Assembly (NCBI RefSeq): GCF_013410545.1
Contig: NZ_JACCFV010000001.1
Span: forward strand, 930,001 to 994,000
DNA: 64,000 nucleotides
Direction: 5' to 3'
From: Pseudoclavibacter chungangensis
GTDB lineage: Bacteria > Actinomycetota > Actinomycetes > Actinomycetales > Microbacteriaceae
Shown here: positions 44,991-53,494 of the stretch, in pieces
How positions within the stretch are numbered: position 1 is the stretch's first letter
Layout: the number at the start of each line of letters is the position of its first letter
Notes under the pieces: generated by a model
Seen by the model: the letters and a program-made list of their open reading frames with translations, nothing else
What the model was told of the DNA's origin: nothing
Database searches by the model: none
Translations under genes and position numbers: made by a program

Positions 44991-45025
44991 GCGTCGGGTG
45001 GCACTCGTTCTCGGGCGACGGCGTC

Positions 45026-45031
45026 TATCCT
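45026..45031 (+). promoter_or_regulatory. -10 hexamer, leaderless promoter of tatB-thyA-dfrA
   Basis: TATCCT ends 6 nt before the GTG at 45038 and thereby favours that codon over the GTG one triplet upstream as the start of tatB. Confidence 0.5.
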
Positions 45032-45037
45032 GGTGTG

Positions 45038-45535
45038 GTGTTCGGCCTGACCTTCGAGAAGCTCCTCGTCATCGGGGTCATCGTCGCGTTCGTCGTCGGG
45101 CCCGAGCGCCTTCCGCTCGCCGCGGAGAAGCTCCGCGACGCCGTCCGCTGGGTGCGTGACTTCGCGGGCGGGGCGAAGGAACGGCTCCGTGAGGAGATGG
45201 GCGAGGAGTTCGACGACGTCGATTGGCGCAAGCTCGATCCGCGCCAGTACGATCCGCGGCGCATCATCCGCGACGCGCTGCTCGAGGACGATCCCGTTCC
45301 GTCGCGTCCCAAGCGGGCCGAGCCCGGCAAGCCGACCGTCACGACGGCGGATGCGGGTACTGCGACCGCGGGTGCTCCCGCTGCGGGGGCCGCGGGAGCT
45401 GCGGCCGCGGGAGCCGCGATACCGACGGCCGGGGCGGCGGCGACATCGCGCCCCGATTGGGCGGTCTCCACCGCCACGACCACGACCACTTCACCCGCCC
45501 CACGGGCGGCCCCGTTCGATTCGGAGGCCACGTGA
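45038..45535 (+). CDS. tatB: Sec-independent (twin-arginine) translocase subunit TatB
   Basis: A 165-residue protein with a short N-terminal membrane helix (residues 5-21), the GPERLP hinge, an amphipathic helix ([16 protein letters not shown]) and a long Ala/Thr/Pro tail, the organisation of TatB, which receives folded Tat substrates with TatC. Phe2-Gly3 after the start is typical of the family. The GTG at 45038 is chosen for this and for the -10 spacing. Its stop overlaps thyA (GTGA). Confidence 0.88.
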   Translation: MFGLTFEKLLVIGVIVAFVVGPERLPLAAEKLRDAVRWVRDFAGGAKERLREEMGEEFDDVDWRKLDPRQYDPRRIIRDALLEDDPVPSRPKRAEPGKPTVTTADAGTATAGAPAAGAAGAAAAGAAIPTAGAAATSRPDWAVSTATTTTTSPAPRAAPFDSEAT

Positions 45536-46338
45536 CCGAGACGATCCCCACCCCTTACGAGGACCTGCTACGGCGCGTACTCGCCGAGGGCGTCCACAAG
45601 TCCGACCGCACGGGGACCGGCACGACGAGCGTGTTCGCGGCGCAGTTGCGATTCGACCTCGCGGCGGGGTTCCCGCTCGTCACGACGAAGCGCGTTCACG
45701 TGCGCTCGATCGTGCAGGAGCTGCTGTGGTTCCTCCGCGGCGAGTCGAACGTCCGGTGGTTGCAGGAGCGCGGCGTGAGCATCTGGGACGAGTGGGCCGA
45801 CGAGAACGGCGAACTGGGCCCCGTGTACGGGGTGCAGTGGCGCTCGTGGCCACGTGCCGACGGCTCGACGGTCGACCAGATCCAGCAGGTCGTCGACGAG
45901 ATCCGAGTGAATCCCGACTCCCGCCGCCTCATCGTCTCGGCGTGGAACGTCGCGGCGCTGCCGGACATGGCGCTCCCGCCGTGCCACCTGCTCTTCCAGT
46001 TCTACGTCGCCGACGGCCGCCTCTCGTGCCAGCTCTACCAGCGCAGCGCCGACCTGTTCCTCGGTGTGCCGTTCAACATCGCGAGCTACGCACTCCTGAC
46101 CCACATGGTCGCCGCGCAGACCGGGCTCGAGGTCGGCGAGTTCGTCTGGACCGGCGGGGACTGTCACATCTACGACAATCACGTCGAGCAGGTGCGGACG
46201 CAGCTCGAGCGCGCGCCCTTCGCCCCGCCGACGCTCCGGCTCGCGCCGCGCGATTCGATCTTCGACTACACCTACGACGACGTCGAGATTCTCGACTACG
46301 CCCACCACCCCGCCATCTCGGCACCGGTCGCCGTCTGA
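45532..46338 (+). CDS. thyA: Thymidylate synthase
   Basis: A 268-residue ThyA that methylates dUMP to dTMP with methylenetetrahydrofolate. The active-site Cys151 is in [22 protein letters not shown] and [11 protein letters not shown] with [12 protein letters not shown] are also family hallmarks. Length is normal. The GTG start overlaps the tatB stop and GGAGG lies 5 nt upstream; the stop shares a base with the dfrA ATG. The product dihydrofolate is recycled by the next gene's enzyme. Confidence 0.96.
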   Translation: MTETIPTPYEDLLRRVLAEGVHKSDRTGTGTTSVFAAQLRFDLAAGFPLVTTKRVHVRSIVQELLWFLRGESNVRWLQERGVSIWDEWADENGELGPVYGVQWRSWPRADGSTVDQIQQVVDEIRVNPDSRRLIVSAWNVAALPDMALPPCHLLFQFYVADGRLSCQLYQRSADLFLGVPFNIASYALLTHMVAAQTGLEVGEFVWTGGDCHIYDNHVEQVRTQLERAPFAPPTLRLAPRDSIFDYTYDDVEILDYAHHPAISAPVAV

Positions 46339-46913
46339 TGGCGGCGAACGACGTCCCCGTCGGACTCATCTGGGCCGAGGCGACCGATCCCGACGGCCGG
46401 AAGGTGATCGGCGCCGACGGCGGCCTCCCGTGGCACGTGCCCGAGGATCTCGCCCACTTCAAGCGGACGACCTCGGGACACCCCGTCCTCATGGGCCGGC
46501 GGACGTGGGACTCGCTGCCGCTCCGTTTCCGTCCGCTCTCGGGGCGCACCTCGATCGTCGTCACGAGGGACCCCGCGTTCGAGGCGATCGGCGAGGGCTC
46601 CGGTGAGGTGCTCGTGCGGACGTCGGTCGATTCGGCGCTCGCGACCGCGCGTGCACATGCACTCGAGGACGCAGCGACGCCGGGCTCGGCCGATCCGATC
46701 GTCTGGGTCGCGGGCGGCGGGCAGCTCTACGCCGCGACGCTCGAGGAGGCGACCGTCGCGAGCGTGACGGAACTCGCCCTCGGTGTCGCCGGCGATACGC
46801 CCGCGCCGGTCCTCGGCGACGAGTGGCGGGAGGTGTCGCTCACGCCGTGGCGCGAATCGAGTGCGGGCATCCACTTCCGCATCAGGGAGCTGCGTCGCGA
46901 GCTGCCCGCCTGA
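46338..46913 (+). CDS. dfrA: Dihydrofolate reductase
   Basis: A 191-residue DHFR regenerating tetrahydrofolate with NADPH for ThyA. The substrate-binding acid Asp37 lies in LPWHVPEDLAHFK, followed by MGRRTWDSLP and the NADPH motif WVAGGGQLYAATL. It is slightly longer than the usual 160-170 because of two short loops (around 15-20 and 110-118). TGATG overlap with thyA shows coupling. It converges on the mrp operon. Confidence 0.95.
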   Translation: MAANDVPVGLIWAEATDPDGRKVIGADGGLPWHVPEDLAHFKRTTSGHPVLMGRRTWDSLPLRFRPLSGRTSIVVTRDPAFEAIGEGSGEVLVRTSVDSALATARAHALEDAATPGSADPIVWVAGGGQLYAATLEEATVASVTELALGVAGDTPAPVLGDEWREVSLTPWRESSAGIHFRIRELRRELPA

Positions 46914-46933
46914 GCCGGACGCCGCGGTGCGGG

Positions 46934-48115
46934 TCAGCGCACCCGGATGCCGAGGGGACGACCGACGAGCGGGTCGGGGCGCGTCGCGAGGCGTTCCGCC
47001 GCCTGCTGCAGGGCGCGTGACGCCGGGTCGTCGGGCGCGCTCAGCACCGAGGGCGTTCCGCGGTCACCGGCCTCGCGGAGCGACTCGCTCAGGGGCACCT
47101 CGGCGAGCAGGGGTACCGGTTCGGGAACGTCCGCCGAGAGACGTCCGGCGACACGGGCACCCCCGCCGGAACCGAAGAGCGCGAACGACTCGCCGTTCGC
47201 GCCGATCGCGGGGGACATCGTCTCGATGACACCCACGACGCGCTGGCCCGTGCGCCGCGCGACGAGGCCCGAACGCACCGCGACATCGGCCGCGGCGGGC
47301 TGCGGCGTCGTCACGACGACGACCTCCGCGCCGGGGAGCAGTTGGCCGAGCGAGATCGCGACATCGCCCGTGCCGGGTGGGAGATCGACGAGCAGCACGT
47401 CGAGGTCCCCGAAGTGGACGTCGCGCAGGAACTGCTCGAGCGTGCGGTGCAGCATGGGCCCCCGCCACGCGACGACCCCGTCGTCGCTGTCGTCGAGGAA
47501 CATGCCGATCGAGATCACCTTCACCCCGTGCGCGATGGGCGGCAGGATGAGGTCGCCGACGCGGGTCGGGACGAGCGCACCGGAATCGCTCGACGCGTGT
47601 TCGCCGACGAGGCCCATGAGGGCCGGCACGGAATAGCCGTGCACGTCGGCGTCGACGATGCCGACCGACAGTCCGCGGGCCGCGAGGGCGACCGCGAGGT
47701 TGACCGTGACGGTCGACTTCCCCACACCGCCCTTGCCGCTCGTGACCGCGATCACGCGCGTGAGCGAGTCGCGCCCGAACGGGTGTGTGCGTGCGCCGCC
47801 TGGACCGCGAACGCGCTCCTGGAACTCGCGGCGCTGCTCCGGCGTCATGACCCCGACCACGAGCTCGTACGGCCGCTGCCCGAGAACGCTCTCGATCGCG
47901 TCACGCGTGTCGCGCTCGATGCGCGTCGCCGCCGGGCACCCCGTGATCGTCAGTCGCAGCTCGAGCCGGACGGCGGATTCGTCGTCGGTGGGGACGTCGA
48001 GGACGTCGACCATGCCGAGTTCGGTCACGGGGCGTCGGATCTCCGGATCCACCACCCCCGCGAGTGCCTCCTGCAGCCGCTCGCGGAGCCCCTCGGGACT
48101 CGGTGCGTCAGTCAC
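46934..48115 (-). CDS. mrp: Mrp/ApbC-family Fe-S cluster carrier ATPase
   Basis: A 393-residue P-loop protein that carries and delivers iron-sulfur clusters. An N-terminal MIP18/DUF59 domain (about 10-85, VVDPEIRRPVTELGMV) precedes the deviant Walker A SGKGGVGKST (126-135), DADVHG and the VDLPPGTGD switch. The CxxC usually found near the C-terminus is not visible, which is seen in some actinobacterial members. GTG start at 48115 overlaps the DUF1003 gene by 8 nt. Confidence 0.9.
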   Translation of the reverse strand: MTDAPSPEGLRERLQEALAGVVDPEIRRPVTELGMVDVLDVPTDDESAVRLELRLTITGCPAATRIERDTRDAIESVLGQRPYELVVGVMTPEQRREFQERVRGPGGARTHPFGRDSLTRVIAVTSGKGGVGKSTVTVNLAVALAARGLSVGIVDADVHGYSVPALMGLVGEHASSDSGALVPTRVGDLILPPIAHGVKVISIGMFLDDSDDGVVAWRGPMLHRTLEQFLRDVHFGDLDVLLVDLPPGTGDVAISLGQLLPGAEVVVVTTPQPAAADVAVRSGLVARRTGQRVVGVIETMSPAIGANGESFALFGSGGGARVAGRLSADVPEPVPLLAEVPLSESLREAGDRGTPSVLSAPDDPASRALQQAAERLATRPDPLVGRPLGIRVR

Positions 48116-48788
48116 CCGCCGCGTCCCGCTCCTGCGCGCGCGCACGTCGGCGCTGCTCGCGCAGTTCCTCGGCCCGGTTCTCGTCCACGTCGCCCGCGCG
48201 ACCGCGGCGCGTGGTCGACCTGCCGGCCTGGTCCTCGCCGTCCTCGTCGTCGAGCTCCTCGATGTCCTCGAGCAGCGAGCGGAGCTCGGTGCGGATGAAG
48301 TCCTTCGACGCCATGTCGGCCACGACCATGCGCAGCGCGACGATCTCGCGCGCGAGGTACTCGAGGTCCGCCGTGTTGCGCTCGGCACGCTGCCGGTCCT
48401 GTTCGATCTGCACGCGGTCGCGGTCGTCCTGTCGGTTCTGCGCGAGCAGCAGCATGGGCGCGGCGTACGAGGCCTGCAGCGAGAGCATGAGCGTGAGTGC
48501 GATGAAGCCGAGGGCCGCGGAGTCGAAGCGGAGCTGCTCGGGCGCGACGGAGTTCCAGACGATCCAGGCGGCCACGAAGACCGTGAGACCCACGAGGAAC
48601 GCGGGCGTGCCCATGCCGCGCGCGAACGCCTCCATCGCGCGGCCGAACGTGTCGCGGCTCTCCCGGTCGCGCTCCCGCTCCCGGTCGCGCTCCCGTTCGC
48701 CGTCGCGGGAGCGTCCCCGGAAGCGCCAGCGCCGCCGCGACACCGAGCGGGGCGTGGCGAGCTCGTCGTCGCGATCCTCAGCGGCCAC
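48108..48788 (-). CDS. DUF1003 membrane protein
   Basis: A 226-residue protein with an N-terminal Arg/Glu/Asp repeat region (about 18-48, repeated ERERDRE units), two membrane helices (AFLVGLTVFVAAWIVWN and LGFIALTLMLSLQASYAAPMLL) and a C-terminal coiled-coil-like region (RQDDRDRVQIEQDRQRAERNTADLEYLAREI). This is the DUF1003 layout; its usual partner next door is the MgtE/CBS protein. A role in metal or envelope homeostasis is inferred only from that pairing. Confidence 0.88.
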   Translation of the reverse strand: MAAEDRDDELATPRSVSRRRWRFRGRSRDGERERDRERERDRESRDTFGRAMEAFARGMGTPAFLVGLTVFVAAWIVWNSVAPEQLRFDSAALGFIALTLMLSLQASYAAPMLLLAQNRQDDRDRVQIEQDRQRAERNTADLEYLAREIVALRMVVADMASKDFIRTELRSLLEDIEELDDEDGEDQAGRSTTRRGRAGDVDENRAEELREQRRRARAQERDAAGD

Positions 48789-50124
48789 GAGTCCACCTCA
48801 TCGGCGTGCGGGTCGGTGGGGTCGCGACGGCCTTCTTCTGTTCGAGGCGCTGGGTGACGCGGCTCGGCACGACCTCGCCCTCCGAGTCGGTCGATCGCCA
48901 GTCGTCGGGGAGGATGTGGTCGAGCACGTCGTCGATCGTGATGACGCCGACGAGGCGGTGCTCGGCGTCGATGACGGGCAGGGCGATGAGGTCGTAGCTC
49001 GCGAGCACGCGCGCCACCTCGACGTCGCGCGTCGTCGTCGTGACGGCCTCGAGCTCCGTGTCGAGGATCGTGGAGAGCCGCTCGTGCGGCGGGTAGCGCA
49101 GGAGTCGCTGGAAGTGGATGAGCCCGAGATAGCGTCCCGTCGGCGGCTCGTAGGGGGAGAGAGTCACGAACACGCTCGTCGCGAGCGCGGCCGACACCTC
49201 CTTGCGACGGATGAGCACGAGCGCCTCGGCGACGGTCGCGTCACCACCCAGGATGATCGGGTCGGTCGTCATGAGACCACCCGCCGTGTCCGGGGCGAAC
49301 TCGAGCAGCATGCGGACGTCGTCCGCCTCCTCGGGCTCCATGCGCGTGAGCAGCGCCTCGCCCTTCTCGGAGCCGAACTTCGCGACGAGGTCGGCGGCGT
49401 CGTCGGGGCGCATGTGGTCGAGGATGTCGGCCGCGTGCTCGAGGTCGAGGTGCTCGATGATGCGCACCTGGTCGTCCTCGTGCATCTCCTCCAGCACGTC
49501 GGCGAGGCGGTCGTCGTTGAGTTCCGTCACGACCTCGAACATGCGTTCCTCGGGGAGTTCGAGGAGCGTCGACGCGAGGTCGGAGGGCTTGAGCTCGGAC
49601 GTCGAGGCGATGAAGCGCGTCGCCGAGTTCGCGTCCTCCTCCAGATCGGACTGCTCGACGATCTCGTTCCACTCGACGTAGCGCGTCGGGGCCTTGCCGA
49701 ACAGGCTGCGCCCGACGCGCGGCAGCCGCACGAACAGCTGCCCGACCTCCCAGACGCCCGCATCGTCCTGCTCGATCGCGACGTCCTCGATGGTGCCCGT
49801 GCCGCTGCCGTCGCGGAACGTGACCTGTCGGTCGAGGAGGTCGGCGAGGACACGAACCTCGCCGCCGCGCTGCTGGAAGGTGCGCTGATCGATCTCACCG
49901 GACACGATGATCTGTCCGTGCCCGATCGAGTCGAGCTGCGCGATTGGGATGAACACGGCGCGCTTGGACTGCAGCTCGACGTAGAGTCCGTTCACGACCG
50001 GGGGTTTCGTGGCGCGGTACAGCACGATGACGTCGCGCAGTCGACCGATGCGATCCCCGTCGGGATCGAAGACGGGACAGTTGGCCAGGCGAGCCACGAA
50101 GACCTTGGAGACGCTCACGTGCAC
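48778..50124 (-). CDS. MgtE N-domain / CBS-domain cytosolic protein
   Basis: A 448-residue soluble protein. The first 150 residues form PRC-barrel-like strands (VFDPDGDRIGRLRDVIVLY), then an MgtE intracellular N domain (LLELPEERMFEVVTELNDDRLADVLEEM, about 190-285) and two CBS domains (about 290-410, ending LPVIDAEHRLVGVITIDDVLDHIL). The five-helix MgtE channel domain is absent, so it is not a transporter by itself; it is probably a Mg2+- or nucleotide-sensing regulator. Its 3' end overlaps the DUF1003 gene by 11 nt. A GTG two codons in is an alternative start. Confidence 0.86.
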   Translation of the reverse strand: MHVSVSKVFVARLANCPVFDPDGDRIGRLRDVIVLYRATKPPVVNGLYVELQSKRAVFIPIAQLDSIGHGQIIVSGEIDQRTFQQRGGEVRVLADLLDRQVTFRDGSGTGTIEDVAIEQDDAGVWEVGQLFVRLPRVGRSLFGKAPTRYVEWNEIVEQSDLEEDANSATRFIASTSELKPSDLASTLLELPEERMFEVVTELNDDRLADVLEEMHEDDQVRIIEHLDLEHAADILDHMRPDDAADLVAKFGSEKGEALLTRMEPEEADDVRMLLEFAPDTAGGLMTTDPIILGGDATVAEALVLIRRKEVSAALATSVFVTLSPYEPPTGRYLGLIHFQRLLRYPPHERLSTILDTELEAVTTTTRDVEVARVLASYDLIALPVIDAEHRLVGVITIDDVLDHILPDDWRSTDSEGEVVPSRVTQRLEQKKAVATPPTRTPMRWTRGR

Positions 50125-50210
50125 ATGCTAGTCGGCCCGCCGGTCCGTCCCGGGTGCGACGCTCGCCCGGGGCACAGGCCCACGAGCGGGCTGCGTGGAA
50201 GAATGGACCC

Positions 50211-50888
50211 ATGTGGTCCAACCAGGCTCCCTCGGCCGCCGGCGGTTCGCCCGCCGTCCCTCGCGGCGAGGTGGTGGCCTCCGTCGAACGGTACGAGGAG
50301 GCGCGCGCCGTCGTCGACCGGCTCGTCCAGGCGGAGTTCTCCGCCGGGCAGGTCTCCATCGTCGGGAGCGGTCTGCGGACCGTCGAACGCGTCACGGGCC
50401 GCATGAACGTCGGGCGCGCGGCACTGGCCGGCCTCCTCTCGGGGCTCATGCTCGGTGTCTTCGTCGGCCTGTTCGTGCTCATCCTCACCCCCGACGCACA
50501 GCTCCCGACGCTCGTTTCGGTCGTCCTCATGGCGATCGGTTTCAGCGTGCTGTGGAACGTGCTCGGCTACTCGCTCAATCGGCGCCGCCGCGAGTTCACT
50601 TCGACCATGCAGGTCGCCGCCACGCACTACGACGTGATCGTCGCGCCCGAGGCCGCCGCCTCGGCTCGCGAGACGCTGCGCGCGGCGGGCATCGCCACCG
50701 CGGCGAGGCCGTCGCACGTCGAGGGGCCGGGCCCCTCGGCGGTCGCGCAGGACGACCCGGCGAACGGCGTGCGGAACGATCCGGCGGACCCCGCGCAGGC
50801 ACCGGCCGCGCCGCCGGCGGACGCACCGAAACCCCGGACCTACGGTGAGGCGCAGGACGAGTTGCGGCGTAACGCCCGCGGGGAGTGA
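50211..50888 (+). CDS. General-stress-protein-17M-like membrane protein
   Basis: A 225-residue protein. The N-terminal segment GEVVASVERYEEARAVVDRLVQAEFSAGQVSIVG is the fold seen in general stress protein 17M (YflT-like) proteins, followed by two membrane helices (about 70-90 and 98-118) and a Pro/Ala-rich C-terminal tail. It diverges from the MgtE/CBS gene. AAGAAT 6 nt before the ATG may be a weak leaderless -10. The function in stress is inferred from the family. Confidence 0.78.
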   Translation: MWSNQAPSAAGGSPAVPRGEVVASVERYEEARAVVDRLVQAEFSAGQVSIVGSGLRTVERVTGRMNVGRAALAGLLSGLMLGVFVGLFVLILTPDAQLPTLVSVVLMAIGFSVLWNVLGYSLNRRRREFTSTMQVAATHYDVIVAPEAAASARETLRAAGIATAARPSHVEGPGPSAVAQDDPANGVRNDPADPAQAPAAPPADAPKPRTYGEAQDELRRNARGE

Positions 50889-50903
50889 TCCCGCGCGCGG
50901 ATC

Positions 50904-51757
50904 TCAGCGGTAGCGGTCCGCGACCCGCTCGACGAGTCGGGCGAGCATCGGCGGCGGGTCGTCCCGCCACCAGACGAGGCGCACCGTGATCGGTGGCCCG
51001 TCCGCGAGCGGCCGGTAGAGCACGTCGGGTCGCGGATTGTGGACCGCGGTCGCCTCGGAACTCGTGCCGACCGCGCTGCCGACCGCGATCGTGTCGAGCC
51101 ACTCCTCGGCGTCGCCGGTCTCGACCGTGCGCGCCGGTCGACTGTTCTCGGGCCACAGTTCGGGAACCGTCGTGCCCGCGATGGGGTCGACGAGGACGGG
51201 CCGTGTCGAGACCTCGGCCATCCGCAGTGAGCGTCGGGTTCGCCACTGCGGGTCGTCGGCGGCGAACGCGACGACGCGACGTTCGAGACCGACGACGACC
51301 GAGCGGAACCGGTCGTCGTCGAGCGGGCGGCGCACGACCGCCACGTCGCAGCGGCCCTCCGCGAGGCCGGCAGTGGGTGAGTTCCAGCGCACGAACCGGA
51401 GTTCGACCTCGGGTTCGGCTGCGGCCCACTCCCGCTGGAGCGGGGTCGTGTCGGACCGAGGGCGGCCCATGCGTAGCCCGCGCGCCGGGTGTCCGTGGCG
51501 CCTCGGATCGCATCCGCGAAGCGAGCGGCGTCCGACAGGATGCGTCGTGCATGGGGGAGCGCTCGCTGGCCCAGTGCCGTCGGTTCGCAGCCGTGCCGCC
51601 CCCGTCGCATCAGGCGTCCGCCGGCTCGCGCCTCGAGTCGTGCGATGCGTCGGGAGACCGCTGCCTGCGAGAGACCGAGCGCGCTCGCCGCATCGGTGAA
51701 CGAACCCGTGTCGGTCGCGGCGACGAGGGCGAGCAGATCGCCGAGGTCGAGTTCCAT
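50904..51757 (-). pseudogene. LysR-family regulator gene with a frameshift
   Basis: The first 90 or so codons from ATG 51757 encode a LysR winged HTH (LLALVAATDTGSFTDAASALGLSQAAVSRRIARLEARAG). Near 51476-51480 one C/G is missing from a CCCG run, and the effector domain (PEVELRFVRWNSPTAG through VADRYR, stop at 50904) continues in another frame. Adding one G to make GCG GGG CTA restores a continuous protein of about 284 residues. It diverges from an EamA exporter gene that is also frameshifted. It is either a true pseudogene or an assembly error. Confidence 0.8.
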
Positions 51758-51825
51758 GTCCGAAGCGTATGGCATGCGTGTCGTGTGCATTTCCGGAATG
51801 GCGTGACAGGGCTCGGGATGACGAC

Positions 51826-52781
51826 ATGACCACCTCGCCGCACCCGGGATCCGATGCCGCGTCCACCGGTTCGATCACGGTTTCGGCCACCGACGGACGA
51901 CGTCTCGGGACGGGTGTCGCCGCACTCGTCGGCTCCGCGATCGGCAACCAGACGGGTGCCGCGCTCGGCGCACTCGCGTTTCCCGCCATCGGCGCGGTCG
52001 GCGTCGTGGCGATCCGACAACTCGTCGCCGCCGCGGCGCTCGTCGCGGTCGCCCGGCCCCGATTCCGGGACCTCGATCGCACGGCGTGGTGGCTCGTCGT
52101 CGCACTCGCACTGACGTTCGGCACGATGAACCTGACGCCGTACACGGCGATCGATCGCCTCGGCTGGGCCTCGCGGTCACCCTCGAGTTCCTCGGCCCGC
52201 TCGCCGTCGCGATCGCGTCCTCGCGACGCGTCCTCGACGTCGTCGGGGCGGCCGCGGCGGGGACCGGCGTGGTCGTGCTCGCGCAGCCGGGCCCGACGAC
52301 CGACGTCCTCGGCATCGCCATCGGGCTGTGCTCCGCCGCGGCGTGGGCGTCCTACATCCTCCTCAACCGCTCACTCGGCAAGCGGCTGACCGGCCTCCGC
52401 GCCGCCTCCGCCGCGGCGAGCTGCTCCGCCGTCGCGTGGCTCCTCCCCGCGCTCGCCTGGTTCTGGTTCCATCCGCCGACACTCGCCGCCGTCGTGCTGG
52501 CCCTCGCGTGCGGCCTGCTGTCGTCGGCGCTGCCGTTCGCGATCGACCTGTTCGCGCTGCGTCGTGTGCCGGCGGAAGTGTTCGGTACGCTCATGAGCAT
52601 CAATCCGGCGTTCGCGGCGCTGGCGGGCTGGCTCGTGCTCGGGCAGGTGCTCGGGCCGGCGGAGATGCTCGGACTCGCCCTCGTCGTCACCGCGGGCGTC
52701 CTCGTGACGACCGCGCCGCGCGGGCGCCGAACCGCCGGGCGGGCCGCCCCGCCCGCGCCGCAGGCACCCGACAGCAGGTGA
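51826..52781 (+). pseudogene. EamA/RhtA-type exporter gene with a frameshift
   Basis: A ten-helix drug/metabolite transporter like the threonine/homoserine exporter RhtA. The N-terminal half starts at ATG 51826 and runs to TPYTAIDRLG; near 52163 one base is missing (CTCGG_CTGGG), and LGLAVTLEFLGPLAVAIAS through to the stop at 52781 continues in the next frame. Restoring one base gives a normal protein of about 318 residues. The divergent LysR gene, its likely regulator, has a similar lesion about 690 bp away. Confidence 0.82.
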
Positions 52782-52846
52782 TCCCCGCGGTCGACACCCG
52801 ACGAACCGGGGCGATGCGGGCGAAGCACCAGAGCGCCCGAGCGCCG

Positions 52847-53494
52847 TCAGGCGCGGGCACCCCCGCGGAGCGCGCGCATGATGCGCCGCAGGAGCGGTTC
52901 GAGCGCGAGGACGAGGAGCCACCACGCCCCGACCCCGGGGAACGCGACGACGAGGACGAGGACGATCATGAACAGGAACGCGCCGAGCCAGCGTTCACTC
53001 CACGGCCCCGACGCCCGTGGCGCGAGTCCGGCGCGTTCGAGCAGCATCGACTGGATGCGCACGAGAATGCTCGCGAGCGCCATGCTCCCGACGTAGAGGC
53101 CGAGCCCGAGGCGGTCGTTCGAGCCCTCGGCGACGCTGAGCACGGTGGTCACGGGGATCGCGACGATCGTCGCGAGCCAGAGCACCTCCATCTGGAACAC
53201 GCGCTTGGTGTACCCGTGCGCTGCGATGAACACGACGTGGTGCGCACGCCACAGCAGGGCCACGACGAGGAACGAGAGGCCGGCCGCGACGAGCGCACCC
53301 GCGTCCTCGGTCAGGAACTCGATCGCGCTCGGTGCATCCATGGCATGGTCGACGATCGGCAACGCGATGAGGGTGATCGCGATCGCGACCACGGCGTCGC
53401 TGAACGCGGCGAGTCGATCGAGGGAGACCTCCCGGACCCGCTCCGCCTCGGTGTCGTCGTCGCGGTGCTCGGAGGCGTCCCCGCCCGTCGTCAT
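52847..53494 (-). CDS. TMEM175-like potassium channel family protein (DUF1211)
   Basis: A 215-residue membrane protein with about six helices. The first helix carries the signature RLAAFSDAVVAIAITL (about 27-42) of the TMEM175/DUF1211 family, bacterial members of which form K+-permeable channels as tetramers with one such repeat per subunit. AALLWRAHHVVF is the second typical segment. It is coupled to pepP: its ATG overlaps the pepP stop by 4 nt. Channel activity is known for the family, not shown here. Confidence 0.86.
   Translation of the reverse strand: MTTGGDASEHRDDDTEAERVREVSLDRLAAFSDAVVAIAITLIALPIVDHAMDAPSAIEFLTEDAGALVAAGLSFLVVALLWRAHHVVFIAAHGYTKRVFQMEVLWLATIVAIPVTTVLSVAEGSNDRLGLGLYVGSMALASILVRIQSMLLERAGLAPRASGPWSERWLGAFLFMIVLVLVVAFPGVGAWWLLVLALEPLLRRIMRALRGGARA

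Noticed and set aside
48655..48720. Short tandem repeats in the DUF1003 gene
   Set aside because: They encode Arg/Glu low-complexity repeats and are explained by the protein; not a CRISPR or mobile element.
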